From Salticus scenicus (lineage: Eukaryota > Arthropoda > Arachnida > Araneae > Salticidae): a stretch of 64,000 nucleotides of DNA. The stretch lies in NCBI GenBank assembly GCA_963930645.1, contig CAWVNO010000514.1:248001-312000 (forward strand), given 5' to 3'. This document shows, piece after piece, positions 9,447 through 21,103 of the stretch. Every line of letters starts with the position of its first letter. Within the stretch, counting starts at the first letter, position 1. The notes below the pieces were generated by a model that was not told the origin of the DNA, made no database searches, and worked only from the letters and a program-made list of their open reading frames with translations. The position numbers and the translations under genes were made by a program.

Positions 9447-11657
9447 GATGTTATTATGAAACTAGAATACATTTCGCAGATTCTGAAACTTACTGCGATA
9501 GTTAGACTCTTTTAGTTGCTTGGGAATCGTCGTTTGAAGATGGGCATGTGAAACTGCGAGAAAAATTTTGAGAGCGCAGGACGGCTGCCGAAAGTCCGCG
9601 TAAAAACGCCCCCCGGGCCCAAAGTTTCACCGTGCAAAATTTCCGGTGCGGTTATTATGAAACTAGAATATATTCCGCAGATTCTGAAACTTACTGCGAT
9701 AGTTAGACTCTTTTAGTTGCTTGGGAATCGTCGTTTGAAGATGGGCATGTGAAACTGCGAAAAAAATTTTGAGAGCGCAGGACGGCTGCCGAAAGTCCGC
9801 GTAAAAACGCCCCCCGGGCCCAAAGTTTCACCGTGCAAAATTTCCGGTGCGGTTATTATGAAACTAGAATATATTCCGCAGATTCTGAAACTTACTGCGA
9901 TAGTTAGACTCTTTTAGTTGCTTGGGAATCGTCGTTTGAAGATGGGCATGTGAAACTGCGAGAAAAATTTTGAGAGCGCAGGACGGCTGCCGAAAGTCTG
10001 CGTAAAAACGCCCCCCGGGCCTAAAGTTTCACCGTGCAAAATTCCCGGTGATGTTATTATGAAACTAGAATACATTTCGCAGATTCTGAAAGTTATTGCG
10101 ATAGTTAGACTCTTTTAGTTGCTTGGGAATCGTCGTTTGAAGATGGGCATGTGAAACTGCGAGAAAAATTTTGAGAGCGCAGGACGGCTGCCGAAAGTCC
10201 GCGTAAAAACGCCCCCCGGGCCTAAAGTTTCACCGTGCAAAATTCCCGGTGATGTTATTATGAAACTAGAATACATTTCGCAGATTCTGAAACTTACTGC
10301 GATAGTTAGACTCTTTTAGTTGCTTGGGAATCGTCGTTTGAAGATGGGCATGTGAAACTGCGAGAAAAATTTTGAGAGCGCAGGACGGCTGCCGAAAGTC
10401 CGCGTAAAAACGCCCCCCGGGCCCAAAGTTTCACCGTGCAAAATTTCCGGTGCGGTTATTATGAAACTAGAATATATTCCGCAGATTCTGAAACTTACTG
10501 CGATAGTTAGACTCTTTTAGTTGCTTGGGAATCGTCGTTTGAAGATGGGCATGTGAAACTGCGAAAAAAATTTTGAGAGCGCAGGACGGCTGCCGAAAGT
10601 CCGCGTAAAAACGCCCCCCGGGCCCAAAGTTTCACCGTGCAAAATTTCCGGTGCGGTTATTATGAAACTAGAATACATTTCGCAGATTCTGAAAGTTATT
10701 GCGATAGTTAGACTCTTTTAGTTGCTTGGGAATCGTCGTTTGAAGATGGGCATGTGAAACTGCGAGAAAAATTTTGAGAGCGCAGGACGGCTGCCGAAAG
10801 TCCGCGTAAAAACGCCCCCCGGGCCTAAAGTTTCACCGTGCAAAATTCCCGGTGATGTTATTATGAAACTAGAATACATTTCGCAGATTCTGAAACTTAC
10901 TGCGATAGTTAGACTCTTTTAGTTGCTTGGGAATCGTCGTTTGAAGATAGGCATGTGAAACTGCGAGAAAAATTTTGAGAGCGCAGGACGGCTGCCGAAA
11001 GTCCGCGTAAAAACGCCCCCCGGGCCCAAAGTTTCACCGTGCAAAATTTCCGGTGCGGTTATTATGAAACTAGAATATATTCCGCAGATTCTGAAACTTA
11101 CTGCGATAGTTAGACTCTTTTAGTTGCTTGGGAATCGTCGTTTGAAGATGGGCATGTGAAACTGCGAAAAAAATTTTGAGAGCGCAGGACGGCTGCCGAA
11201 AGTCCGCGTAAAAACGCCCCCCGGGCCCAAAGTTTCACCGTGCAAAATTTCCGGTGCGGTTATTATGAAACTAGAATACATTTCGCAGATTCTGAAAGTT
11301 ATTGCGATAGTTAGACTCTTTTAGTTGCTTGGGAATCGTCGTTTGAAGATGGGCATGTGAAACTGCGAGAAAAATTTTGAGAGCGCAGGACGGCTGCCGA
11401 AAGTCCGCGTAAAAACGCCCCCCGGGCCTAAAGTTTCACCGTGCAAAATTCCCGGTGATGTTATTATGAAACTAGAATACATTTCGCAGATTCTGAAACT
11501 TACTGCGATAGTTAGACTCTTTTAGTTGCTTGGGAATCGTCGTTTGAAGATGGGCATGTGAAACTGCGAGAAAAATTTTGAGAGCGCAGGACGGCTGCCG
11601 AAAGTCCGCGTAAAAACGCCCCCCGGGCCCAAAGTTTCACCGTGCAAAATTTCCGGT

Positions 11658-11858
11658 GCGGTTATTATGAAACTAGAATATATTCCGCAGATTCTGAAAC
11701 TTAGTGCGATAGTTAGACTCTTTTAGTTGCTTGGGAATCGTCGTTTGAAGATGGGCATGTGAAACTGCGAGAAAAATTTTGAGAGCGCAGGACGGCTGCC
11801 GAAAGTCCGCGTAAAAACGCCCCCCGGGCCTAAAGTTTCACCGTGCAAAATTCCCGGT
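11658..11858 (+). repeat. Hybrid monomer: C front, A tail (duplicate copy)
   Basis: This is the counterpart, 27 monomers downstream, of the hybrid at 6232. It has the same mosaic (C front, C151, T174, C196) and the same B neighbours. It differs by a private C-to-G change, CTTAGTG, near 11704. Confidence 0.85.
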
Positions 11859-14069
11859 GATGTTATTATGAAACTAGAATACATTTCGCAGATTCTGAAA
11901 CTTACTGCGATAGTTAGACTCTTTTAGTTGCTTGGGAATCGTCGTTTGAAGATGGGCATGTGAAACTGCGAGAAAAATTTTGAGAGCGCAGGACGGCTGC
12001 CGAAAGTCCGCGTAAAAACGCCCCCCGGGCCCAAAGTTTCACCGTGCAAAATTTCCGGTGCGGTTATTATGAAACTAGAATATATTCCGCAGATTCTGAA
12101 ACTTACTGCGATAGTTAGACTCTTTTAGTTGCTTGGGAATCGTCGTTTGAAGATGGGCATGTGAAACTGCGAAAAAAATTTTGAGAGCGCAGGACGGCTG
12201 CCGAAAGTCCGCGTAAAAACGCCCCCCGGGCCCAAAGTTTCACCGTGCAAAATTTCCGGTGCGGTTATTATGAAACTAGAATACATTTCGCAGATTCTGA
12301 AAGTTATTGCGATAGTTAGACTCTTTTAGTTGCTTGGGAATCGTCGTTTGAAGATGGGCATGTGAAACTGCGAAAAAAATTTTGAGAGCGCAGGACGGCT
12401 GCCGAAAGTCCGCGTAAAAACGACCCCCGGGCCTAAAGTTTCACCGTGCAAAATTCCCGGTGATGTTATTATGAAACTAGAATACATTTCGCAGATTCTG
12501 AAACTTACTGCGATAGTTAGACTCTTTTAGTTGCTTGGGAATCGTCGTTTGAAGATGGGCATGTGAAACTGCGAGAAAAATTTTGAGAGCGCAGGACGGC
12601 TGCCGAAAGTCCGCGTAAAAACGCCCCCCGGGCCCAAAGTTTCACCGTGCAAAATTTCCGGTGCGGTTATTATGAAACTAGAATATATTCCGCAGATTCT
12701 GAAACTTACTGCGATAGTTAGACTCTTTTAGTTGCTTGGGAATCGTCGTTTGAAGATGGGCATGTGAAACTGCGAAAAAAATTTTGAGAGCGCAGGACGG
12801 CTGCCGAAAGTCCGCGTAAAAACGCCCCCCGGGCCCAAAGTTTCACCGTGCAAAATTTCCAGTGCGGTTATTATGAAACTAGAATACATTTCGCAGATTC
12901 TGAAAGTTATTGCGATAGTTAGACTCTTTTAGTTGCTTGGGAATCGTCGTTTGAAGATGGGCATGTGAAACTGCGAGAAAAATTTTGAGAGCGCAGGACG
13001 GCTGCCGAAAGTCCGCGTAAAAACGCCCCCCGGGCCTAAAGTTTCACCGTGCAAAATTCCCGGTGATGTTATTATGAAACTAGAATACATTTCGCAGATT
13101 CTGAAACTTACTGCGATAGTTAGACTCTTTTAGTTGCTTGGGAATCGTCGTTTGAAGATGGGCATGTGAAACTGCGAGAAAAATTTTGAGAGCGCAGGAC
13201 GGCTGCCGAAAGTCCGCGTAAAAACGCCCCCCGGGCCCAAAGTTTCACCGTGCAAAATTTCCGGTGCGGTTATTATGAAACTAGAATATATTCCGCAGAT
13301 TCTGAAACTTACTGCGATAGTTAGACTCTTTTAGTTGCTTAAGAATCGTCGTTTGAAGATGGGCATGTGAAACTGCGAGAAAAATTTTGAGAGCGCAGGA
13401 CGGCTGCCGAAAGTCCGCGTAAAAACGCCCCCCGGGCCCAAAGTTTCACCGTGCAAAATTTCCGGTGCGGTTATTATGAAACTAGAATACATTTCGCAGA
13501 TTCTGAAAGTTATTGCGATAGTTAGACTCTTTTAGTTGCTTGGGAATCGTCGTTTGAAGATGGGCATGTGAAACTGCGAGAAAAATTTTGAGAGCGCAGG
13601 ACGGCTGCCGAAAGTCCGCGTAAAAACGCCCCCCGGGCCTAAAGTTTCACCGTGCAAAATTCCCGGTGATGTTATTATGAAACTAGAATACATTTCGCAG
13701 ATTCTGAAACTTACTGCGATAGTTAGACTCTTTTAGTTGCTTGGGAATCGTCGTTTGAAGATGGGCATGTGAAACTGCGAGAAAAATTTTGAGAGCGCAG
13801 GACGGCTGCCGAAAGTCCGCGTAAAAACGCCCCCCGGGCCCAAAGTTTCACCGTGCAAAATTTCCGGTGCGGTTATTATGAAACTAGAATATATTCCGCA
13901 GATTCTGAAACTTACTGCGATAGTTAGACTCTTTTAGTTGCTTGGGAATCGTCGTTTGAAGATGGGCATGTGAAACTGCGAAAAAAATTTTGAGAGCGCA
14001 GGACGGCTGCCGAAAGTCCGCGTAAAAACGCCCCCCGGGCCCAAAGTTTCACCGTGCAAAATTTCCGGT

Positions 14070-15074
14070 GCGGTTATTATGAAACTAGAATACATTTCGC
14101 AGATTCTGAAAGTTATTGCGATAGTTAGACTCTTTTAGTTGCTTGGGAATCGTCGTTTGAAGATGGGCATGTGAAACTGCGAGAAAAATTTTGAGAGCGC
14201 AGGACGGCTGCCGAAAGTCCGCGTAAAAACGCCCCCCGGGCCTAAAGTTTCACCGTGCAAAATTCCCGGTGATGTTATTATGAAACTAGAATACATTTCG
14301 CAGATTCTGAAACTTACTGCGATAGTTAGACTCTTTTAGTTGCTTGGGAATCGTCGTTTGAAGATGGGCATGTGAAACTGCGAGAAAAATTTTGAGAGCG
14401 CAGGACGGCTGCCGAAAGTCCGCGTAAAAACGCCCCCCGGGCCCAAAGTTTCACCGTGCAAAATTTCCGGTGCGGTTATTATGAAACTAGAATATATTCC
14501 GCAGATTCTGAAACTTACTGCGATAGTTAGACTCTTTTAGTTGCTTGGGAATCGTCGTTTGAAGATGGGCATGTGAAACTGCGAGAAAAATTTTGAGAGC
14601 GCAGGACGGCTGCCGAAAGTCCGCGAAAAAACGCCCCCCGGGCCCAAAGTTTCACCGTGCAAAATTTCCGGTGCGGTTATTATGAAACTAGAATACATTT
14701 CGCAGATTCTGAAAGTTATTGCGATAGTTAGACTCTTTTAGTTGCTTGGGAATCGTCGTTTGAAGATGGGCATGTGAAACTGCGAGAAAAATTTTGAGAG
14801 CGCAGGACGGCTGCCGAAAGTCCGCGTAAAAACGCCCCCCGGGCCTAAAGTTTCACCGTGCAAAATTCCCGGTGATGTTATTATGAAACTAGAATACATT
14901 TCGCAGATTCTGAAACTTACTGCGATAGTTAGACTCTTTTAGTTGCTTGGGAATCGTCGTTTGAAGATGGGCATGTGAAACTGCGAGAAAAATTTTGAGA
15001 GCGCAGGACGGCTGCCGAAAGTCCGCGTAAAAACGCCCCCCGGGCCCAAAGTTTCACCGTGCAAAATTTCCGGT
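14070..15074 (+). repeat. Five-monomer spacer block A-B-C-A-B
   Basis: Between the 27-monomer and 7-monomer duplications lie five monomers in ordinary order. The C copy starting at 14472 has a private T-to-A change (CCGCGAAAAAAC near 14625). Nothing else is present. Confidence 0.85.
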
Positions 15075-16481
15075 GCGGTTATTATGAAACTAGAATATAT
15101 TCCGCAGATTCTGAAACTTACTGCGATAGTTAGACTCTTTTAGTTGCTTGGGAATCGTCGTTTGAAGATGGGCATGTGAAACTGCGAAAAAAATTTTGAG
15201 AGCGCAGGACGGCTGCCGAAAGTCCGCGTAAAAACGCCCCCCGGGCCCAAAGTTTCACCGTGCAAAATTTACGGTGCGGTTATTATGAAACTAGAATATA
15301 TTCCGCAGATTCTGAAACTTACTGCGATAGTTAGACTCTTTTAGTTGCTTGGGAATCGTCGTTTGAAGATGGGCATGTGAAACTGCGAGAAAAATTTTGA
15401 GAGCGCAGGACGGCTGCCGAAAGTCTGCGTAAAAACGCCCCCCGGGCCTAAAGTTTCACCGTGCAAAATTCCCGGTGATGTTATTATGAAACTAGAATAC
15501 ATTTCGCAGATTCTGAAAGTTATTGCGATAGTTAGACTCTTTTAGTTGCTTGGGAATCGTCGTTTGAAGATGGGCATGTGAAACTGCGAGAAAAATTTTG
15601 AGAGCGCAGGACGGCTGCCGAAAGTCCGCGTAAAAACGCCCCCCGGGCCTAAAGTTTCACCGTGCAAAATTCCCGGTGATGTTATTATGAAACTAGAATA
15701 CATTTCGCAGATTCTGAAACTTACTGCGATAGTTAGACTCTTTTAGTTGCTTGGGAATCGTCGTTTGAAGATGGGCATGTGAAACTGCGAGAAAAATTTT
15801 GAGAGCGCAGGACGGCTGCCGAAAGTCCGCGTAAAAACGCCCCCCGGGCCCAAAGTTTCACCGTGCAAAATTTCCGGTGCGGTTATTATGAAACTAGAAT
15901 ATATTCCGCAGATTCTGAAACTTACTGCGATAGTTAGACTCTTTTAGTTGCTTGGGAATCGTCGTTTGAAGATGGGCATGTGAAACTGCGAAAAAAATTT
16001 TGAGAGCGCAGGACGGCTGCCGAAAGTCCGCGTAAAAACGCCCCCCGGGCCCAAAGTTTCACCGTGCAAAATTTCCGGTGCGGTTATTATGAAACTAGAA
16101 TACATTTCGCAGATTCTGAAAGTTATTGCGATAGTTAGACTCTTTTAGTTGCTTGGGAATCGTCGTTTGAAGATGGGCATGTGAAACTGCGAGAAAAATT
16201 TTGAGAGCGCAGGACGGCTGCCGAAAGTCCGCGTAAAAACGCCCCCCGGGCCTAAAGTTTCACCGTGCAAAATTCCCGGTGATGTTATTATGAAACTAGA
16301 ATACATTTCGCAGATTCTGAAACTTACTGCGATAGTTAGACTCTTTTAGTTGCTTGGGAATCGTCGTTTGAAGATGGGCATGTGAAACTGCGAGAAAAAT
16401 TTTGAGAGCGCAGGACGGCTGCCGAAAGTCCGCGTAAAAACGCCCCCCGGGCCCAAAGTTTCACCGTGCAAAATTTCCGGT
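15075..16481 (+). repeat. 7-monomer tandem duplication, copy 1 (1407 bp)
   Basis: The order is D,E,A',B,D,A,B, and it is repeated exactly in the next 1407 bp. The first D of each copy ends with the rare TTACGGTG instead of TTCCGGTG (near 15269 and 16676). I saw this marker in only these two monomers, which makes them a recent duplicate pair. Seven monomers is one trimer plus the E-containing four-monomer module. Confidence 0.88.
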
Positions 16482-17888
16482 GCGGTTATTATGAAACTAG
16501 AATATATTCCGCAGATTCTGAAACTTACTGCGATAGTTAGACTCTTTTAGTTGCTTGGGAATCGTCGTTTGAAGATGGGCATGTGAAACTGCGAAAAAAA
16601 TTTTGAGAGCGCAGGACGGCTGCCGAAAGTCCGCGTAAAAACGCCCCCCGGGCCCAAAGTTTCACCGTGCAAAATTTACGGTGCGGTTATTATGAAACTA
16701 GAATATATTCCGCAGATTCTGAAACTTACTGCGATAGTTAGACTCTTTTAGTTGCTTGGGAATCGTCGTTTGAAGATGGGCATGTGAAACTGCGAGAAAA
16801 ATTTTGAGAGCGCAGGACGGCTGCCGAAAGTCTGCGTAAAAACGCCCCCCGGGCCTAAAGTTTCACCGTGCAAAATTCCCGGTGATGTTATTATGAAACT
16901 AGAATACATTTCGCAGATTCTGAAAGTTATTGCGATAGTTAGACTCTTTTAGTTGCTTGGGAATCGTCGTTTGAAGATGGGCATGTGAAACTGCGAGAAA
17001 AATTTTGAGAGCGCAGGACGGCTGCCGAAAGTCCGCGTAAAAACGCCCCCCGGGCCTAAAGTTTCACCGTGCAAAATTCCCGGTGATGTTATTATGAAAC
17101 TAGAATACATTTCGCAGATTCTGAAACTTACTGCGATAGTTAGACTCTTTTAGTTGCTTGGGAATCGTCGTTTGAAGATGGGCATGTGAAACTGCGAGAA
17201 AAATTTTGAGAGCGCAGGACGGCTGCCGAAAGTCCGCGTAAAAACGCCCCCCGGGCCCAAAGTTTCACCGTGCAAAATTTCCGGTGCGGTTATTATGAAA
17301 CTAGAATATATTCCGCAGATTCTGAAACTTACTGCGATAGTTAGACTCTTTTAGTTGCTTGGGAATCGTCGTTTGAAGATGGGCATGTGAAACTGCGAAA
17401 AAAATTTTGAGAGCGCAGGACGGCTGCCGAAAGTCCGCGTAAAAACGCCCCCCGGGCCCAAAGTTTCACCGTGCAAAATTTCCGGTGCGGTTATTATGAA
17501 ACTAGAATACATTTCGCAGATTCTGAAAGTTATTGCGATAGTTAGACTCTTTTAGTTGCTTGGGAATCGTCGTTTGAAGATGGGCATGTGAAACTGCGAG
17601 AAAAATTTTGAGAGCGCAGGACGGCTGCCGAAAGTCCGCGTAAAAACGCCCCCCGGGCCTAAAGTTTCACCGTGCAAAATTCCCGGTGATGTTATTATGA
17701 AACTAGAATACATTTCGCAGATTCTGAAACTTACTGCGATAGTTAGACTCTTTTAGTTGCTTGGGAATCGTCGTTTGAAGATGGGCATGTGAAACTGCGA
17801 GAAAAATTTTGAGAGCGCAGGACGGCTGCCGAAAGTCCGCGTAAAAACGCCCCCCGGGCCCAAAGTTTCACCGTGCAAAATTTCCGGT
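16482..17888 (+). repeat. 7-monomer tandem duplication, copy 2 (1407 bp)
   Basis: This repeats the D,E,A',B,D,A,B order of the preceding 1407 bp, including the TTACGGTG marker in the first D (near 16676). I noticed no difference between the two copies, so the event appears recent. The next monomer (17889) is an ordinary D followed by A, which ends the duplication. Confidence 0.87.
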
Positions 17889-18089
17889 GCGGTTATTATG
17901 AAACTAGAATATATTCCGCAGATTCTGAAACTTACTGCGATAGTTAGACTCTTTTAGTTGCTTGGGAATCGTCGTTTGAAGATGGGCATGTGAAACTGCG
18001 AAAAAAATTTTGAGAGCGCAGGACGGCTGCCGAAAGTCCGCGTAAAAACGCCCCCCGGGCCCAAAGTTTCACCGTGCAAAATTTCCGGT
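17487..18089 (+). repeat. Three-monomer higher-order repeat A-B-D (603 bp)
   Basis: This is a clean example of the basic higher-order unit: A (17487), B (17688), D (17889). The order A-B-(D or C) accounts for most of the window. Intermonomer divergence is low, about 3% between A and B, so the trimer shows only in the linked diagnostic bases, while corresponding monomers of successive trimers are usually identical. This is the signature of homogenisation acting on the trimer as a unit rather than on single monomers. Confidence 0.92.
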
Positions 18090-18893
18090 GCGGTTATTAT
18101 GAAACTAGAATACATTTCGCAGATTCTGAAAGTTATTGCGATAGTTAGACTCTTTTAGTTGCTTGGGAATCGTCGTTTGAAGATGGGCATGTGAAACTGC
18201 GAGAAAAATTTTGAGAGCGCAGGACGGCTGCCGAAAGTCCGCGTAAAAACGCCCCCCGGGCCTAAAGTTTCACCGTGCAAAATTCCCGGTGATGTTATTA
18301 TGAAACTAGAATACATTTCGCAGATTCTGAAACTTACTGCGATAGTTAGACTCTTTTAGTTGCTTGGGAATCGTCGTTTGAAGATGGGCATGTGAAACTG
18401 CGAGAAAAATTTTGAGAGCGCAGGACGGCTGCCGAAAGTCCGCGTAAAAACGCCCCCCGGGCCCAAAGTTTCACCGTGCAAAATTTCCGGTGCGGTTATT
18501 ATGAAACTAGAATATATTCCGCAGATTCTGAAACTTACTGCGATAGTTAGACTCTTTTAGTTGCTTGGGAATCGTCGTTTGAAGATGGGCATGTGAAACT
18601 GCGAGAAGAATTTTTAGAGCGCAGGACGACTGCCGAAAGTCCGCGTAAAAACGCCCCCCGGGCCCAAAGTTTCACCGTGCAAAATTTCCGGTGCGGTTAT
18701 TATGAAACTAGAATACATTTCGCAGATTCTGAAAGTTATTGCGATAGTTAGACTCTTTTAGGTGCTTGGGAATCGTCGTTTGAAGATGGGCATGTGAAAC
18801 TGCGAGAAAAATTTTGAGAGCGCAGGACGGCTGCCGAAAGTCCGCGTAAAAACGCCCCCCGGGCCTAAAGTTTCACCGTGCAAAATTCCCGGT

Positions 18894-19093
18894 GATGTTA
18901 TTATGAAACTAGAATACATTTCGCAGATTCTGAAACTTACTGCGATAGTTAGACTCTTTTAGTTGCTTGGGAATCGTCGTTTGAAGATGGGCATGTGAAA
19001 CTGCGAGAAAAATTTTGAGAGCGCAGGACGGCTGCCGAAAGTCCGCGTAAAAACGCCCCCCGGGCAAAAGTTTCACCGTGCAAAATTTCCGGT
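18894..19093 (+). repeat. 200-bp B monomer with GGGCAAAAG deletion
   Basis: GGGCCCAAAG is replaced by GGGCAAAAG near 19062-19070, a net loss of one base. The same change is in the monomer at 37985-38184, so it pre-dates the large segmental duplication and is one of its best markers. Confidence 0.93.
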
Positions 19094-21103
19094 GCGGTTA
19101 TTATGAAACTAGAATATATTCCGCAGATTCTGAAACTTACTGCGATAGTTAGACTCTTTTAGTTGCTTGGGAATCGTCGTTTGAAGATGGGCATGTGAAA
19201 CTGCGAAAAAAATTTTGAGAGCGCAGGACGGCTGCCGAAAGTCCGCGTAAAAACGCCCCCCGGGCCCAAAGTTTCACCGTGCAAAATTTCCGGTGCGGTT
19301 ATTATGAAACTAGAATACATTTCGCAGATTCTGAAAGTTATTGCGATAGTTAGACTCTTTTAGTTGCTTGGGAATCGTCGTTTGAAGATGGGCATGTGAA
19401 ACTGCGAGAAAAATTTTGAGAGCGCAGGACGGCTGCCGAAAGTCCGCGTAAAAACGCCCCCCGGGCCTAAAGTTTCACCGTGCAAAATTCCCGGTGATGT
19501 TATTATGAAACTAGAATACATTTCGCAGATTCTGAAACTTACTGCGATAGTTAGACTCTTTTAGTTGCTTGGGAATCGTCGTTTGAAGATGGGCATGTGA
19601 AACTGCGAGAAAAATTTTGAGAGCGCAGGACGGCTGCCGAAAGTCCGCGTAAAAACGCCCCCCGGGCCCAAAGTTTCACCGTGCAAAATTTCCGGTGCGG
19701 TTATTATGAAACTAGAATATATTCCGCAGATTCTGAAACTTACTGCGATAGTTAGACTCTTTTAGTTGCTTGGGAATCGTCGTTTGAAGATGGGCATGTG
19801 AAACTGCGAGAAAAATTTTGAGAGCGCAGGACGGCTGCCGAAAGTCCGCGTAAAAACGCCCACCGGGCCCAAAGTTTCACCGTGCAAAATTTCCGGTGCG
19901 GTTATTATGAAACTAGAATACATTTCGCAGATTCTGAAAGTTATTGCGATAGTTAGACTCTTTTAGTTGCTTGGGAATCGTCGTTTGAAGATGGGCATGT
20001 GAAACTGCGAGAAAAATTTTGAGAGCGCAGGACGGCTGCCGAAAGTCCGCGTAAAAACGCCCCCCGGGCCTAAAGTTTCACCGTGCAAAATTCCCGGTGA
20101 TGTTATTATGAAACTAGAATACATTTCGCAGATTCTGAAACTTACTGCGATAGTTAGACTCTTTTAGTTGCTTGGGAATCGTCGTTTGAAGATGGGCATG
20201 TGAAACTGCGAGAAAAATTTTGAGAGCGCAGGACGGCTGCCGAAAGTCCGCGTAAAAACGCCCCCCGGGCCCAAAGTTTCACCGTGCAAAATTTCCGGTG
20301 CGGTTATTATGAAACTAGAATATATTCCGCAGATTCTGAAACTTACTGCGATAGTTAGACTCTTTTAGTTGCTTGGGAATCGTCGTTTGAAGATGGGCAT
20401 GTGAAACTGCGAGAAAAATTTTGAGAGCGCAGGACGGCTGCCGAAAGTCTGCGTAAAAACGCCCCCCGGGCCTAAAGTTTCACCGTGCAAAATTCCCGGT
20501 GATGTTATTATGAAACTAGAATACATTTCGCAGATTCTGAAAGTTATTGCGATAGTTAGACTCTTTTAGTTGCTTGGGAATCGTCGTTTGAAGATGGGCA
20601 TGTGAAACTGCGAGAAAAATTTTGAGAGCGCAGGACGGCTGCCGAAAGTCCGCGTAAAAACGCCCCCCGGGCCTAAAGTTTCACCGTGCAAAATTCCCGG
20701 TGATGTTATTATGAAACTAGAATACATTTCGCAGATTCTGAAACTTACTGCGATAGTTAGACTCTTTTAGTTGCTTGGGAATCGTCGTTTGAAGATGGGC
20801 ATGTGAAACTGCGAGAAAAATTTTGAGAGCGCAGGACGGCTGCCGAAAGTCCGCGTAAAAACGCCCCCCGGGCCCAAAGTTTCACCGTGCAAAATTTCCG
20901 GTGCGGTTATTATGAAACTAGAATATATTCCGCAGATTCTGAAACTTACTGCGATAGTTAGACTCTTTTAGTTGCTTGGGAATCGTCGTTTGAAGATGGG
21001 CATGTGAAACTGCGAAAAAAATTTTGAGAGCGCAGGACGGCTGCCGAAAGTCCGCGTAAAAACGCCCCCCGGGCCCAAAGTTTCACCGTGCAAAATTTCC
21101 GGT

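Larger units (their letters stand above)
8644..14069 (+). repeat. 27-monomer tandem duplication, copy 2 (5426 bp)
   Basis: This is the second copy of the block described at 3217-8643. Shared markers sit at the expected offset: GCCAAAAGTCTGCG near 8784, GCTCCCC near 9207, the hybrid monomer at 11658, A114 with GACCCCC in the monomer starting at 12261, and CCAGTG near 12859. It is 1 bp shorter because of a deletion near 9318. Private changes include GATAGG near 10947, CTTAGTG near 11700 and CTTAAG near 13339. After 14069 the order changes to A, where a third copy would have E, so there are two copies. The exact left boundary is uncertain by a few monomers because the flanking pattern is regular. 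Confidence 0.87.

Noticed and set aside
3217..14069. A three-copy 27-monomer repeat starting at 805
   Set aside because: The subtype order from 805 partly fits, but the rare markers of the monomers at 6835 and 7237 are absent at 1408 and 1810, and the E expected at 14070 is an A. Two copies explain the data with fewer assumptions.
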